Shown: positions 36,602 through 44,264 of the stretch, one piece after another | Layout: every line of letters begins with the position of its first letter | Position numbering within the stretch: position 1 is the stretch's first letter | Assembly: GCA_964246015.1 (NCBI GenBank) | Contig: CAXTPG010000002.1 | Span: 57,492 to 121,491, forward strand | Direction of reading: 5' to 3' | DNA from: JBBROS01 sp964246015 | GTDB lineage: Bacteria; Pseudomonadota; Alphaproteobacteria; Acetobacterales; Acetobacteraceae | DNA: 64,000 nt | Program-made: the position numbers and the translations under genes | Notes under the pieces: generated by a model | What the model saw: the letters and a program-made list of their open reading frames with translations, nothing else | Told to the model about the DNA's origin: nothing | Database searches by the model: none

Positions 36602-38220
36602 GCCGCCGCGCGGACGGCGTGCGAGTAGGCCAGACGGTAAGACGGCATGGCTTCCACCTCGATCTCCAGCACCGCGCCGCCGCGGACGGGGAGGCGGAGC
36701 AAGGCGTCGCCGTCGGTCCAGCGATGCGCGCCCTCTGGCGGGTGGAAGCCCGGCCCGAAGCGCGGGGAGGCGAGATCGAGCGCCATCTGCCCGTCGAGCG
36801 ACACGCGCCGGACCGCGACGCCCAGCCGCCGGCAATCCGCGCCCCCTGCCCCGCCACGCCCCGGCACGTCGCTGCGCGACCGCAGCCGCACGGCCCCGCC
36901 CGAGCGCGGGGCGACGAAGCGATAGGCGCCGTCCTGCACGGAGACGGGAAAGGCCGGCATTCCGCCGACCTCGATATGGAAGCCCGGCTCGACGGTCGAA
37001 CGCTCGGCCGCATCGCAGCCCAGGCGGGCGCGGATCGGGGCCAGCGCCGGGTCGCCGGCCAGCAGGCGTGGGGCGCAGAAGCGGTCGAGGCGGGGCGCGT
37101 GGCCGGGGTAGAGGGCCGCGAACTCGGCGTGGTTGTGGAAGGCGCGGCGATTGCCGGTATCGGCGTAGCTTTCGGCCCAGACGCCCTGCGCGAGGACGCA
37201 GCCATGCTCCTCCAGCTCGACGTTGTACCATTCCAGCACGTCGGGCGGCGGCGTGATCGCGATGCTGCCGCCGTTCACGACCAGGCCGGCCGGGACCAGC
37301 ACGCCGTCGATCAGGAGCGCGTGGTCCTGGGAGACGAACAGGGGCCGGTCCGGGCGGCCCTCGCCCAGCGCGCCCGGCATGATGCGGACCGGGTGCTGGC
37401 CAGGGTCGCCGCGCAGGAAGCGGCTGATGAAGGCCTGCCGCCCCACCCATTTCACCGGACGCGGCCCGGACCGCGTCATCACAGCGTCGCCGATCCGCAG
37501 CGATTCGACGGGCCGCTCGCCCCCGGGCGTCATGATGCCGGTGCCGCGCAGCAGGCAGATGGCGGTCAGGACGAAGTTGTCGAACCCGATCTCGTCCCTG
37601 CTGCCGGTGCCGGCGGCGTCGCCGATGGTGAAGCGGATGAAGACGTAGTCGTTCTGGTTGATGGTCGTCGTCACGGTCTGCGCCGCGAACGACACCTGCG
37701 TCCATACGGGCGAGGCCGCCTGGGTCGTCGGCGTCGTGAAGCCGATCGGGGTGCCGAAGCTGGAATAGCTGGCGGGTTCGCTGGCGGCGGTTTGGACGGC
37801 GTATTGGACGGTCGCGGTGCTGCTGCGATCCTCGTTGTTCCGATAGACGCCGTCATAGGCGAAGGTGAACCCGGTCAGCGCGCCCACGCCGGTGTATTGC
37901 ACGCGGACCGTGATGGTGCCGGGCGTCGGCCCGAACTCCGACCCGTTGGGCTGCACGACGAAGGAGGTGCCGAGCGCCGTGACGCCCGTGACCGCGGCGT
38001 AGACGCCTGCGGTCGCTGGGTTGGTGCCGTTGATCGAGCCGCGCGTGTAGTCCGTGTTAGCCGTCGTCGCGGTGGCGCCGTAGCCGGAATAGGCGTCGGA
38101 GAAGCCGACGAGCAGGAAATCGTCGGAATCGAGCTGTCCAGCCGTCGGGGAGGGCGCGAACCCGGCGCCGGTGAACCCGGCGAAGTTCAACGTGAACGGG
38201 GTTCCGAAACTGAATGGCAT
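36598..38220 (-). CDS. Hint-domain protein with head and tail modules only
   Basis: A 540-aa protein. Residues 1-221 match the head of the 1489-aa protein at 26641 (both begin MPF..GTPFTLNF.GFTGAGF and contain ATTANTDY and YDGVYRNN). The Hint domain begins at once at Cys222 (CLLRGTGIMTPGGERPVESL) and includes SQDHALLIDGVLVPAG and ESYADTGNRRAFHN, to about residue 368. The tail (415-525) has CRRLGVAVRR and GFHPPEGAHRWTDG. No passenger domain is present. No Sec signal; type I export is possible. Hint domains can cleave or ligate themselves, so this may be a self-processing display scaffold. GGAG lies 11 nt upstream of ATG 38220. Confidence 0.85.
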   Translation of the reverse strand: MPFSFGTPFTLNFAGFTGAGFAPSPTAGQLDSDDFLLVGFSDAYSGYGATATTANTDYTRGSINGTNPATAGVYAAVTGVTALGTSFVVQPNGSEFGPTPGTITVRVQYTGVGALTGFTFAYDGVYRNNEDRSSTATVQYAVQTAASEPASYSSFGTPIGFTTPTTQAASPVWTQVSFAAQTVTTTINQNDYVFIRFTIGDAAGTGSRDEIGFDNFVLTAICLLRGTGIMTPGGERPVESLRIGDAVMTRSGPRPVKWVGRQAFISRFLRGDPGQHPVRIMPGALGEGRPDRPLFVSQDHALLIDGVLVPAGLVVNGGSIAITPPPDVLEWYNVELEEHGCVLAQGVWAESYADTGNRRAFHNHAEFAALYPGHAPRLDRFCAPRLLAGDPALAPIRARLGCDAAERSTVEPGFHIEVGGMPAFPVSVQDGAYRFVAPRSGGAVRLRSRSDVPGRGGAGGADCRRLGVAVRRVSLDGQMALDLASPRFGPGFHPPEGAHRWTDGDALLRLPVRGGAVLEIEVEAMPSYRLAYSHAVRAAA

Positions 38221-38263
38221 AGGGTCGATTCTCCTGCGTGGGCGGATCCTAGCAGCTTCCGGA

Positions 38264-38285
38264 CCGGGTTTCGGTGAAATCCCGG
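38264..38285. promoter_or_regulatory. Imperfect inverted repeat in the divergent Hint / sulfotransferase intergenic region
   Basis: CCGGGTTTC-GGT-GAAATCCCGG pairs over nine positions with one bulged T. It lies within the 90-bp gap between the divergent starts at 38220 and 38311, so it is either a shared operator or a 5'-leader hairpin of the sulfotransferase gene. Confidence 0.35.
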
Positions 38286-38310
38286 CGTCGCGTGTGCCGG
38301 TTGACGCTGC

Positions 38311-40230
38311 ATGAACAAAGATGCGAGCGTTCTTCTCACCGTCCCGTGTCCGGAGGTCATCATCGAGGCCTGGTCCCAGCCCTGCCCCTGCGGCAGCGGG
38401 CTTCGCGCGCTGCGGTGCTGCAGCCTGCAACGGCAGTCGCTGTCGCCGCCGGAAGCGACAAGGCACCTGATGCCGCTGGTGGAGCGGGCCGTGCAGGCGC
38501 ACCGCACGGGCAACGACGCCGTCGCCGAGCAGATCTGCCTCGAGGTGCTGGAGCTTGCGCCGGACCGGCCGGGCGCGCTGCTGGTCCTGTTCTCCATCCG
38601 CAAGAACCAGGGGAAGATGCAGGCGGCGGAGGCGCTGATCCGCCGGGTCGTCGCGCTCGACCCGAACAACCTGGCTGCCACGAACGAGCTGGCGGTGCTG
38701 CTGCTGGCGAAGGGCGCGCTGCTGGAGGCCGAGATCCACGCCCGCAACGCCGTCCGCATCGCGCCCGAGAACCCGCAGGCCCACAACCTGATGGGCATGA
38801 TCCTGACCGAGATCAACCGGCCGCAGATCGGCGAATACCATTATCGCCGCGTGCTGGAACTCACGGAGGGCGTGCGCGACCCGATCCTGGTGGCCAACCT
38901 CGCCTCCAACCTGCGCAATCAGGGGCGGATGGAGGAGGCGCGGACCTTGTACGAGGAGGCGATGACCGCGGCACCGGGCAATCGCCACATCATGATCAGC
39001 TATGCAAGGCTGGAGGAAGCCGACCGGAACTTCACCGCAGCCGGCGCCATCCTGGACGAGATGGACGCGCTGTTCCCCGGCGACCGCGGCGTGCGCCTGT
39101 CCCGCGCCGCGCTGCTGGGCCGCATGTCCCGCGCCGACGACGCCGTCGCGCTGTTCGACGCGACGCCCGAGGGGGAGGAGGGGCTGGGCCCCGCCGAGCT
39201 TCTGGAGAAGGGGCGCCTGCTGGACCGCATCGACCGGCACGACGAGGCCTGGACCGCCTTTGCGGAAGGCAAGAAGCTGGCGCGGGAACGGTCCGGCCAC
39301 GCCTATCTGGACGCGGAGGTGGTGCAGCAGATCGGCCGGCTGCGCGGCTTCTTCACCGCCCAGCGTCTTCGCACCCTGCCCCGCGCCGGCGTCCGCAGCG
39401 ACGTGCCGCAGCCCATCTTCATCCTGGGCTTTCCCCGGTCCGGCACCACGCTGGTCGAACAGACGCTGTCCGCCCACACACGAATCGCGGCCGGGGACGA
39501 GCTGCCGCTGATCCACGAGATCACCGGCATCATGCCCCGGCTGCTGGCCAGCCCGCTGGGCTACCCCGAGGCGCTGGCCGAGCTGTGGATGGGCGACCAC
39601 CGGGAGGGGTTGGACACGCTGCGGGACTACTACCTGCAGAAGGTGCGCCAGATGGGCGTGCTGCAGCCCGGCAAGACCCGGTTCACCGACAAGATGCCGC
39701 TGAACGAGACGCATCTGGGCCTCATCGCGCTGCTGTTCCCGCAGGCGCCGCTGGTCCATGTGCTGCGCCACCCGCTGGACATCATGGTGTCGGCGTTTTC
39801 CAACGAGTTCACGCATGGCGCGTTCTGCAGCTTCGAGCTGGAAACCGCGGCCCGCCACTACGTCCGCATCGCCGACCTGGTGGAGCACTACAGGACCGAG
39901 ATGGCGCTGCGGTATCTGCCCATCCGCTACGAGGACATCGTCGCCGACCAGGAGGCGAACGTGCGCGCGATGCTCGACTTCATCGGCGAGGCGTTCGAGC
40001 CTTCGTGCCTCACCTTCCACCAGAACCGCCGCTACGCCCGCACCGCCAGCTACGCGCAGGTGACGGAGCCGCTGTATGACCGGTCGGTGTTCCGCTATCG
40101 CCACTACCTCGATCACCTGGCGCCCGTCATCCCCATCCTGGAACCCGCGATCGCCCGGCTGGGCTACACGATCGACCGCCCTGCGCCGGCCGAACCCGCG
40201 CGCGCCCTGGTGCCCGAGGGCGCCCGCTGA
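38311..40230 (+). CDS. TPR-sulfotransferase with N-terminal SEC-C-like zinc motif
   Basis: A 639-aa cytoplasmic protein. Residues 24-37 (PCPCGSGLRALRCC) resemble a SEC-C zinc-binding motif. Tetratricopeptide repeats run from about 50 to 335 (for example NPQAHNLMGMIL and GRMEEARTLYEEA). The sulfotransferase domain begins near 368: IFILGFPRSGTTLVEQ is the 5'-phosphosulfate loop, VHVLRHPLDIMVSAF the 3'-phosphate-binding segment, and RYEDIVAD follows. It would transfer sulfate from PAPS to a protein or glycan. The donor is made by cysD/cysNC 1.7 kb away. It is followed 23 nt later by a TPR-glycosyltransferase-like gene on the same strand. Confidence 0.9.
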   Translation: MNKDASVLLTVPCPEVIIEAWSQPCPCGSGLRALRCCSLQRQSLSPPEATRHLMPLVERAVQAHRTGNDAVAEQICLEVLELAPDRPGALLVLFSIRKNQGKMQAAEALIRRVVALDPNNLAATNELAVLLLAKGALLEAEIHARNAVRIAPENPQAHNLMGMILTEINRPQIGEYHYRRVLELTEGVRDPILVANLASNLRNQGRMEEARTLYEEAMTAAPGNRHIMISYARLEEADRNFTAAGAILDEMDALFPGDRGVRLSRAALLGRMSRADDAVALFDATPEGEEGLGPAELLEKGRLLDRIDRHDEAWTAFAEGKKLARERSGHAYLDAEVVQQIGRLRGFFTAQRLRTLPRAGVRSDVPQPIFILGFPRSGTTLVEQTLSAHTRIAAGDELPLIHEITGIMPRLLASPLGYPEALAELWMGDHREGLDTLRDYYLQKVRQMGVLQPGKTRFTDKMPLNETHLGLIALLFPQAPLVHVLRHPLDIMVSAFSNEFTHGAFCSFELETAARHYVRIADLVEHYRTEMALRYLPIRYEDIVADQEANVRAMLDFIGEAFEPSCLTFHQNRRYARTASYAQVTEPLYDRSVFRYRHYLDHLAPVIPILEPAIARLGYTIDRPAPAEPARALVPEGAR

Positions 40231-40253
40231 GCGCCGCCGCCCAGCCCGCCCCG

Positions 40254-41639
40254 GTGCCGACCGCGGCGGTGCCGCTGGCGGAGCTGCTGGCCGTCGCGCA
40301 GGATTACGAGCGGCGGGGCCAGACCGACGTCGCCGGGCGGCTGCTGCAGCATCTGCTGGCGGCAGCGCCGGGTCAGCCGGAGGCGCTGCACCTGGCCGGG
40401 ATCGTCGCGTTCCGCCAGGGGCGCCCGGACGAGGCACTGGCGCTGATCCAGCGCGCCATCGCGCTGGGCATCGACACGCCGCTGTATCTTCGCAACATCT
40501 GCGAGGTCTATCGCACGCTGGGACGGCTGGACGAGGCGCTGGCCGCCGCGCAGCGGGCGACCGACCTGGCGCCGAACGACCCGTTGTGCCTGCACAACCA
40601 GTCGATCATCCATTATCACCGGCTGGAGCTCGACGCCGCGCTGTCATGCGCGACGCGGGCGCTGACGATGGACCCGCAGATGGCCGGCGCGCATTTCGGC
40701 CGGGCGGAGACGCTGCTGCTCCAGGGCCATTGGGCCGAGGGCTGGGACGAGTACGAGTGGCGGTTCCGCATCGGCGGCGCCGCACCGCTGATCCCGCCGG
40801 CGCATGTCCGGCCCGACGTGCCGCAATGGGACGGCACACACGTCGATGGCACGCTGCTGCTGATCGCGGACCAGGGGTTCGGCGACGTCATCCAGTTCGC
40901 CCGCTATATCCCCTGGGCGCAGGGGATTTGCCCGGACGTCGCGATCGCCGGGTCGGCCGAGGTGCTGCCGATGCTGAAGCAGGTCGCGCCGACGGCGAAG
41001 CTGACCGTCCGCTGGCCCGACGTGCCGCCATACAAGGCGTTTGCCGCCCTGTCCGGCCTGCCGCGCCTGCACGGCACCCGGCCGGACACGGTGCCGGCGC
41101 CCATCCCGTACCTGCGCGCCAAACCCGGTCACGCCGCACGCTGGAAGCAGCGCCTGGGGGAGCTAACCCCGTCCGGACTGCGCCGGATCGGCCTGGTCTG
41201 GGCCGGGCGGCCGACACACAACAACGACCGCAACCGGTCGGCCGGGCTGCTGGACTACGCGCCGCTGTCGAAGGTGCCGGGCGTCGCGCTGCTGACGTTG
41301 CAGAAGGGCCCGAAGATCGATCAGGCGGGCCGGTATTTCGGTCGGGCGCCGCTGATCAACATCGGGGCCGAGATCGCCGATTACGACGACACGATGGGCG
41401 TGCTGGCGAACCTCGACCTGCTGGTGACCGTCGATACCTCCGTCGCGCACCTGGCCGGCGCGATGGGCTGCCCGGCCTGGATCATGCTGCCCCGCGCGCC
41501 GGACTGGCGTTGGCTGCTCGACCGTCCCGACACGCCCTGGTACCCGTCCGTCCGCCTGTTCCGCCGCGCGCCGGGGCAGGACTGGTCCGACGTCGCGTCC
41601 GGCATCGCCGCCGCGCTGGACGCCTCCCGGGGCGGATGA
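40254..41639 (+). CDS. TPR protein with GT9-like glycosyltransferase domain
   Basis: A 461-aa protein. TPR helices cover about residues 10-165 (GQTDVAGRLLQHLL, GRLDEALAAAQRA). WAEGWDEYEWRF leads into a heptosyltransferase-like domain with LLIADQGFGDVIQFARY, GLVWAGRPTHNNDRNRS, and VDTSVAHLAGAMGCPAW near the C-terminus. Such TPR-GT9 proteins occur in glycan and protein-glycosylation loci; donor and acceptor are unknown. The annotated start is GTG 40254. A CTG at 40227 that overlaps the sulfotransferase stop (CTGA) with GAGGG upstream is a possible alternative. The stop overlaps the next ATG by 4 nt. Confidence 0.85.
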   Translation: MPTAAVPLAELLAVAQDYERRGQTDVAGRLLQHLLAAAPGQPEALHLAGIVAFRQGRPDEALALIQRAIALGIDTPLYLRNICEVYRTLGRLDEALAAAQRATDLAPNDPLCLHNQSIIHYHRLELDAALSCATRALTMDPQMAGAHFGRAETLLLQGHWAEGWDEYEWRFRIGGAAPLIPPAHVRPDVPQWDGTHVDGTLLLIADQGFGDVIQFARYIPWAQGICPDVAIAGSAEVLPMLKQVAPTAKLTVRWPDVPPYKAFAALSGLPRLHGTRPDTVPAPIPYLRAKPGHAARWKQRLGELTPSGLRRIGLVWAGRPTHNNDRNRSAGLLDYAPLSKVPGVALLTLQKGPKIDQAGRYFGRAPLINIGAEIADYDDTMGVLANLDLLVTVDTSVAHLAGAMGCPAWIMLPRAPDWRWLLDRPDTPWYPSVRLFRRAPGQDWSDVASGIAAALDASRGG

Positions 41640-42436
41640 GCGACGCGCTCCAGGGTTGGCTCGACTCGGCGACCCGAACGCAGATCCATGGCTGGGCGCA
41701 GCGCGGCGGCGTGACCGGGCCGATCGAGCTCGACATCTTCATCGCCGGGACGTTGTCGGCGCCGCCCGTGTGGATCGGCCGCGTGCTGGCCAACGCCTAT
41801 CGACGCGACCGCGACCCGCGCCGTACGCTGCATGAGGGGCGGGTGGGCTTCGTCGTCGATGTCGCCGCGGTCGCGCTGCCGCTTCACTCCTTCTTCCTCG
41901 ACATCCGCCATGACGGCGCCCCGCTGCCCGGTTCGCCACGGCTGGTCCCGGCCGCGTCGTTCAGCCCGGCACACGGCGCGCATCGGGTCGTCACCGTCGA
42001 TGGGCGCCCGGTCCCGTGTCTTCCCTGCGACATCCTGGCGCCGGACGCGTGGCGTGACGGGACGAACCGAGTCGAACTACCACCCGGCGTCTGCGGGGTC
42101 GCGCTGTCTGTCCCGCTGCGGGATGCGCCGGGCGACGCGCGGCGGCTGGGGGTTCCGCTGTTCGGGGCGGCGATGGACGGCCTGCCGTTGCCGCTGGAGT
42201 CGCCGGGGTTTGCGATGGGCTTCCACGCTTCGGAAGCGGGGGTGGGCGGGTGGCGCTGGACGGCGGACGTCGCGGTGATCGACGCCGGGCCGGCTGCGAT
42301 GACGCGGGTGTTGTCGCTGGATCTCGGCAGATCCGACGCGTGGCCGACGGTGTCTGCGCGGCTTGGCGTTTCGGCCACGCTTGTCCGTTTCACGCCGTGG
42401 GATGCACCCGGCATCGGCGCGCTGGCGTTGGCGTGA
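41636..42436 (+). CDS. Protein made only of accessory modules (GWA-type N-domain plus RRLGV-type tail)
   Basis: A 266-aa protein of unknown function. Residues 4-95 (GWLDSATRTQIHGWAQ, GPIELDIFIAGT, GRVGFVVDV) match the N-terminal module of the glycosyltransferase at 53678 (GYVDSADWGRIVGWGR, HGFCVTLP). Residues 115-262 contain ARRLGVPLFG and GFHASEAGVGGWRWT, matching the tail of both Hint proteins. No catalytic motif or signal peptide is seen. It may be a binding or docking protein for the glycan machinery. ATGA overlap couples it to the TPR-GT9-like gene, making it the last gene of the sulfotransferase operon. Confidence 0.75.
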   Translation: MSDALQGWLDSATRTQIHGWAQRGGVTGPIELDIFIAGTLSAPPVWIGRVLANAYRRDRDPRRTLHEGRVGFVVDVAAVALPLHSFFLDIRHDGAPLPGSPRLVPAASFSPAHGAHRVVTVDGRPVPCLPCDILAPDAWRDGTNRVELPPGVCGVALSVPLRDAPGDARRLGVPLFGAAMDGLPLPLESPGFAMGFHASEAGVGGWRWTADVAVIDAGPAAMTRVLSLDLGRSDAWPTVSARLGVSATLVRFTPWDAPGIGALALA

Positions 42437-42467
42437 GAAACGCGTTCGGCCCCACGGGCGCCAGGGT

Positions 42468-42482
42468 TGCGAATGATTATCA
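42468..42482. promoter_or_regulatory. Fur box upstream of bfd-bfr
   Basis: TGCGAAT-G-ATTATCA matches the 7-1-7 Fur consensus (TGATAAT-N-ATTATCA) at 12 of 14 defined positions. It lies 27 nt before the bfd start and overlaps the spurious upstream extension of that frame. Iron-loaded Fur would repress bfd, as in other proteobacteria. Confidence 0.7.
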
Positions 42483-42508
42483 GAACCACTATCACTGTGA
42501 GGGCGACC

Positions 42509-42739
42509 GTGAGGGCTCGACCCGTGTACATCTGCCTCTGCAACGCGCTGACCGACTCCGACATCCGCCAGGCGGCCTCCCGCGACGGGGCGCAGCGCCC
42601 GGCCGAGGTGTTCGCGGCCTGCCGCTGCCGGGCGCAGTGCGGCAGCTGCGTCCGCTCCGTCTGCGCGTTGATCGGATTCGGCCTGCGGGAGGGTGACTCG
42701 GCCGGGGCTGGAGTCCAAACTCTCCCGGTTGCCGCCTGA
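42509..42739 (+). CDS. bfd: Bacterioferritin-associated ferredoxin
   Basis: A 76-aa [2Fe-2S] BFD-domain protein. Cysteines 9 and 11 (ICLCNALTD) and 44 and 47 (CGSC) fit the family pattern C-x-C-x32-C-x2-C. Bfd docks on bacterioferritin and passes electrons through the heme to release stored iron. The frame is open back to 42467, but that part overlaps a Fur box, so I start at GTG 42509, which has GAGGG 5 nt upstream. The gene ends 21 nt before bfr. Confidence 0.9.
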   Translation: MRARPVYICLCNALTDSDIRQAASRDGAQRPAEVFAACRCRAQCGSCVRSVCALIGFGLREGDSAGAGVQTLPVAA

Positions 42740-42760
42740 CCCCTGCTCCGGAGCCTGTGC

Positions 42761-43264
42761 ATGTTGCGTGACCCGAAGGTCGTCGAACACCTGAACATCC
42801 AGCTTACGAACGAGCTGACCGCCATCAACCAGTATTTCCTGCATGCCCGGTTGCTGCAGCATTGGGGCGTCACGAAGCTCGGCAAGCACGAATACAAGGA
42901 GAGCATCGAGGAGATGCACCACGCCGATTGGCTGATCGAGCGGATCCTGTTCCTGGATGGGTTGCCGAACGTGCAGCGGCTGAACCAGGTGCAGATCGGC
43001 CAGACGGTCGAGGAGGTGCTGCGCGCGGACCTGTCCATCGAGGAGAAGGCGATGGCCGACCTGCGCGAGGGGATCGCGTATTGCGAGCAGGTGCGGGACT
43101 ACGTGTCCCGCGACCTGCTGCGCCGCATCCTCGACAACGAGGAGCACCACGTCGATTTCCTGGATCGGCAGATGGACCTGATCAAGCTGATCGGGATCGA
43201 GCGTTACATCCTGCTGAACAGCGCCTCAGCGCCGGAGCAGGAGGAGGGTGCTGACGCATCGTAG
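42761..43264 (+). CDS. bfr: Bacterioferritin
   Basis: A 167-aa ferritin-like iron-storage protein forming a 24-mer. Ferroxidase ligands are Glu18 (TNELTAINQYF), Glu51 and His54, with a C-terminal pair in NEEHHVDFLD. Met52 (EEMHHAD) is the axial heme ligand, so this is a heme-type Bfr. It oxidises and stores iron in the cytoplasm and releases it with Bfd. It follows bfd by 21 nt, behind a shared Fur box; both may be cotranscribed. A strong 11-bp hairpin follows the gene. Confidence 0.96.
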   Translation: MLRDPKVVEHLNIQLTNELTAINQYFLHARLLQHWGVTKLGKHEYKESIEEMHHADWLIERILFLDGLPNVQRLNQVQIGQTVEEVLRADLSIEEKAMADLREGIAYCEQVRDYVSRDLLRRILDNEEHHVDFLDRQMDLIKLIGIERYILLNSASAPEQEEGADAS

Positions 43265-43341
43265 CGGGTGGGTGTCCAGGGGCCGTATTGCGGCGCCGGG
43301 ACGCGTTCCGGCTCGCTGCGAGTAGGCGGGCACCAACGTCG

Positions 43342-43369
43342 AAGGCCACCTGCTTTCACAGGTGGCCTT
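43342..43369. terminator. Hairpin downstream of bfr
   Basis: Perfect 11-bp arms AAGGCCACCTG and CAGGTGGCCTT with loop CTTTCA, 78 nt past the bfr stop. It ends in TT but has no long T-run. It could terminate either convergent transcript. Confidence 0.6.
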
Positions 43370-43390
43370 GGCAGTGACGAGGCTAGCCGG

Positions 43391-43411
43391 GCCCGGCCAT
43401 TCTGGCCGGGC
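43391..43411 (-). terminator. Hairpin downstream of the PEP-CTERM gene
   Basis: Nine-bp arms GCCCGGCCA and TGGCCGGGC with loop TTC, just past the stop of the minus-strand PEP-CTERM gene. No T-run follows, so its direction is a guess from position. Confidence 0.45.
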
Positions 43412-43418
43412 GGCTTGA

Positions 43419-44087
43419 TCAGACGCGCGCGGTGGCCCGCTTGCGGGCCGCGGCGAGGCCGAGCAGGCTGAACCCGAGGATCGCGAGCGAGGTCGGCTCG
43501 GGCACTTCGGCCGGGACGGCGACGCCATCGAAGCTGACTTCGCTGAGGCCGATGAAGAAGTTGTCCTCGACGCCGACGAAGGAGGTCAGGTTCTGGAACC
43601 GGATGTATTGGGCGTTGGTGCCGATATAGACGCCCTGCGCGTTGTTCGTCGTCGCATCGCCGCTTGCCGTGGCCAGCGTGATGTTCCCGAGGAAGAAGTA
43701 GGTCATGTCCGCCAAGGCGGCCCACACCTGGGCGGACTGGACGCCGCGGCCGGTGAACGACGCCTCGTTGTAGTTATACACGTTCGCGGCGGAGACGTTG
43801 TAGACGCCGCCGAGGTTGAAGGTGATCTGCGGAGCCGCATCGACCGCGCCGCCGTAGCCGGCCGCGCCGTTGTTCAGCCACATCGTCGTGGGATCGACCG
43901 ACGTGAAGCCGGTCCCGAAATCGGTGCCGGACCCGTTCACGGTATTGACCGCGCCGCGGCCGCCACCAACGAACTCGGTCGAGGCCGACGCGGTAACGCC
44001 GGTGATGACCGCCGCGTCAGCCTGAACCGCATACCCGACGGAGCCCAGGAACCCGACCGCGATGGCGATCCTCATGATTTTGTTCAT
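43419..44087 (-). CDS. PEP-CTERM sorting domain protein
   Basis: A 222-aa exported protein. The signal peptide is residues 1-25 (IAIAVGFLGSVGYA, cleavage near ADAA). The mature part is a beta-rich, galactose-binding-like domain (ITGVTASASTEF, YIRFQNLTSFVG). The C-terminus has VPEPTSLAILGF, a hydrophobic helix and a basic ARKRA end, the exosortase-type sorting signal. Such proteins are processed by EpsH-type exosortase and displayed or released with exopolysaccharide. No exosortase gene is in this window. GAGAGG precedes ATG 44087. Confidence 0.9.
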   Translation of the reverse strand: MNKIMRIAIAVGFLGSVGYAVQADAAVITGVTASASTEFVGGGRGAVNTVNGSGTDFGTGFTSVDPTTMWLNNGAAGYGGAVDAAPQITFNLGGVYNVSAANVYNYNEASFTGRGVQSAQVWAALADMTYFFLGNITLATASGDATTNNAQGVYIGTNAQYIRFQNLTSFVGVEDNFFIGLSEVSFDGVAVPAEVPEPTSLAILGFSLLGLAAARKRATARV

Positions 44088-44131
44088 CGAACTTCTACCT
44101 CTCTTGAAGACCGCCTGCCAGCGATCACCCT

Positions 44132-44141
44132 CGTCATGACG
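44132..44141. promoter_or_regulatory. Perfect 10-bp palindrome upstream of the PEP-CTERM gene
   Basis: CGTCATGACG is self-complementary and lies 44 nt before the PEP-CTERM start, in a 177-bp intergenic region with AT-richer sequence further upstream. It may be an operator, but a chance palindrome of this length is not rare. Confidence 0.25.
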
Positions 44142-44264
44142 CCTTAAACACCAGATCGGTTCCTAAACGCAAGGTAAGAAATGCTCCGGCTAACAAAAAT
44201 CGTCAAAATGCCGTCACATCCGTAAGCTCGCGGAGACGTGATCCAGCCGGGCAAACGCCCCGCG

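Noticed and set aside
34802..37705. 967-aa open frame on the minus strand
   Set aside because: Antisense to cysNC and in a wrong frame over the Hint gene; shadow composition.
38221..40437. Minus-strand frame extending the 540-aa Hint protein upstream to 1279 aa
   Set aside because: The extension is antisense to the TPR-sulfotransferase, is Arg/Pro/Gly-rich, and the domain start MPFSFGTPFTLNF with a ribosome-binding site is at 38220.
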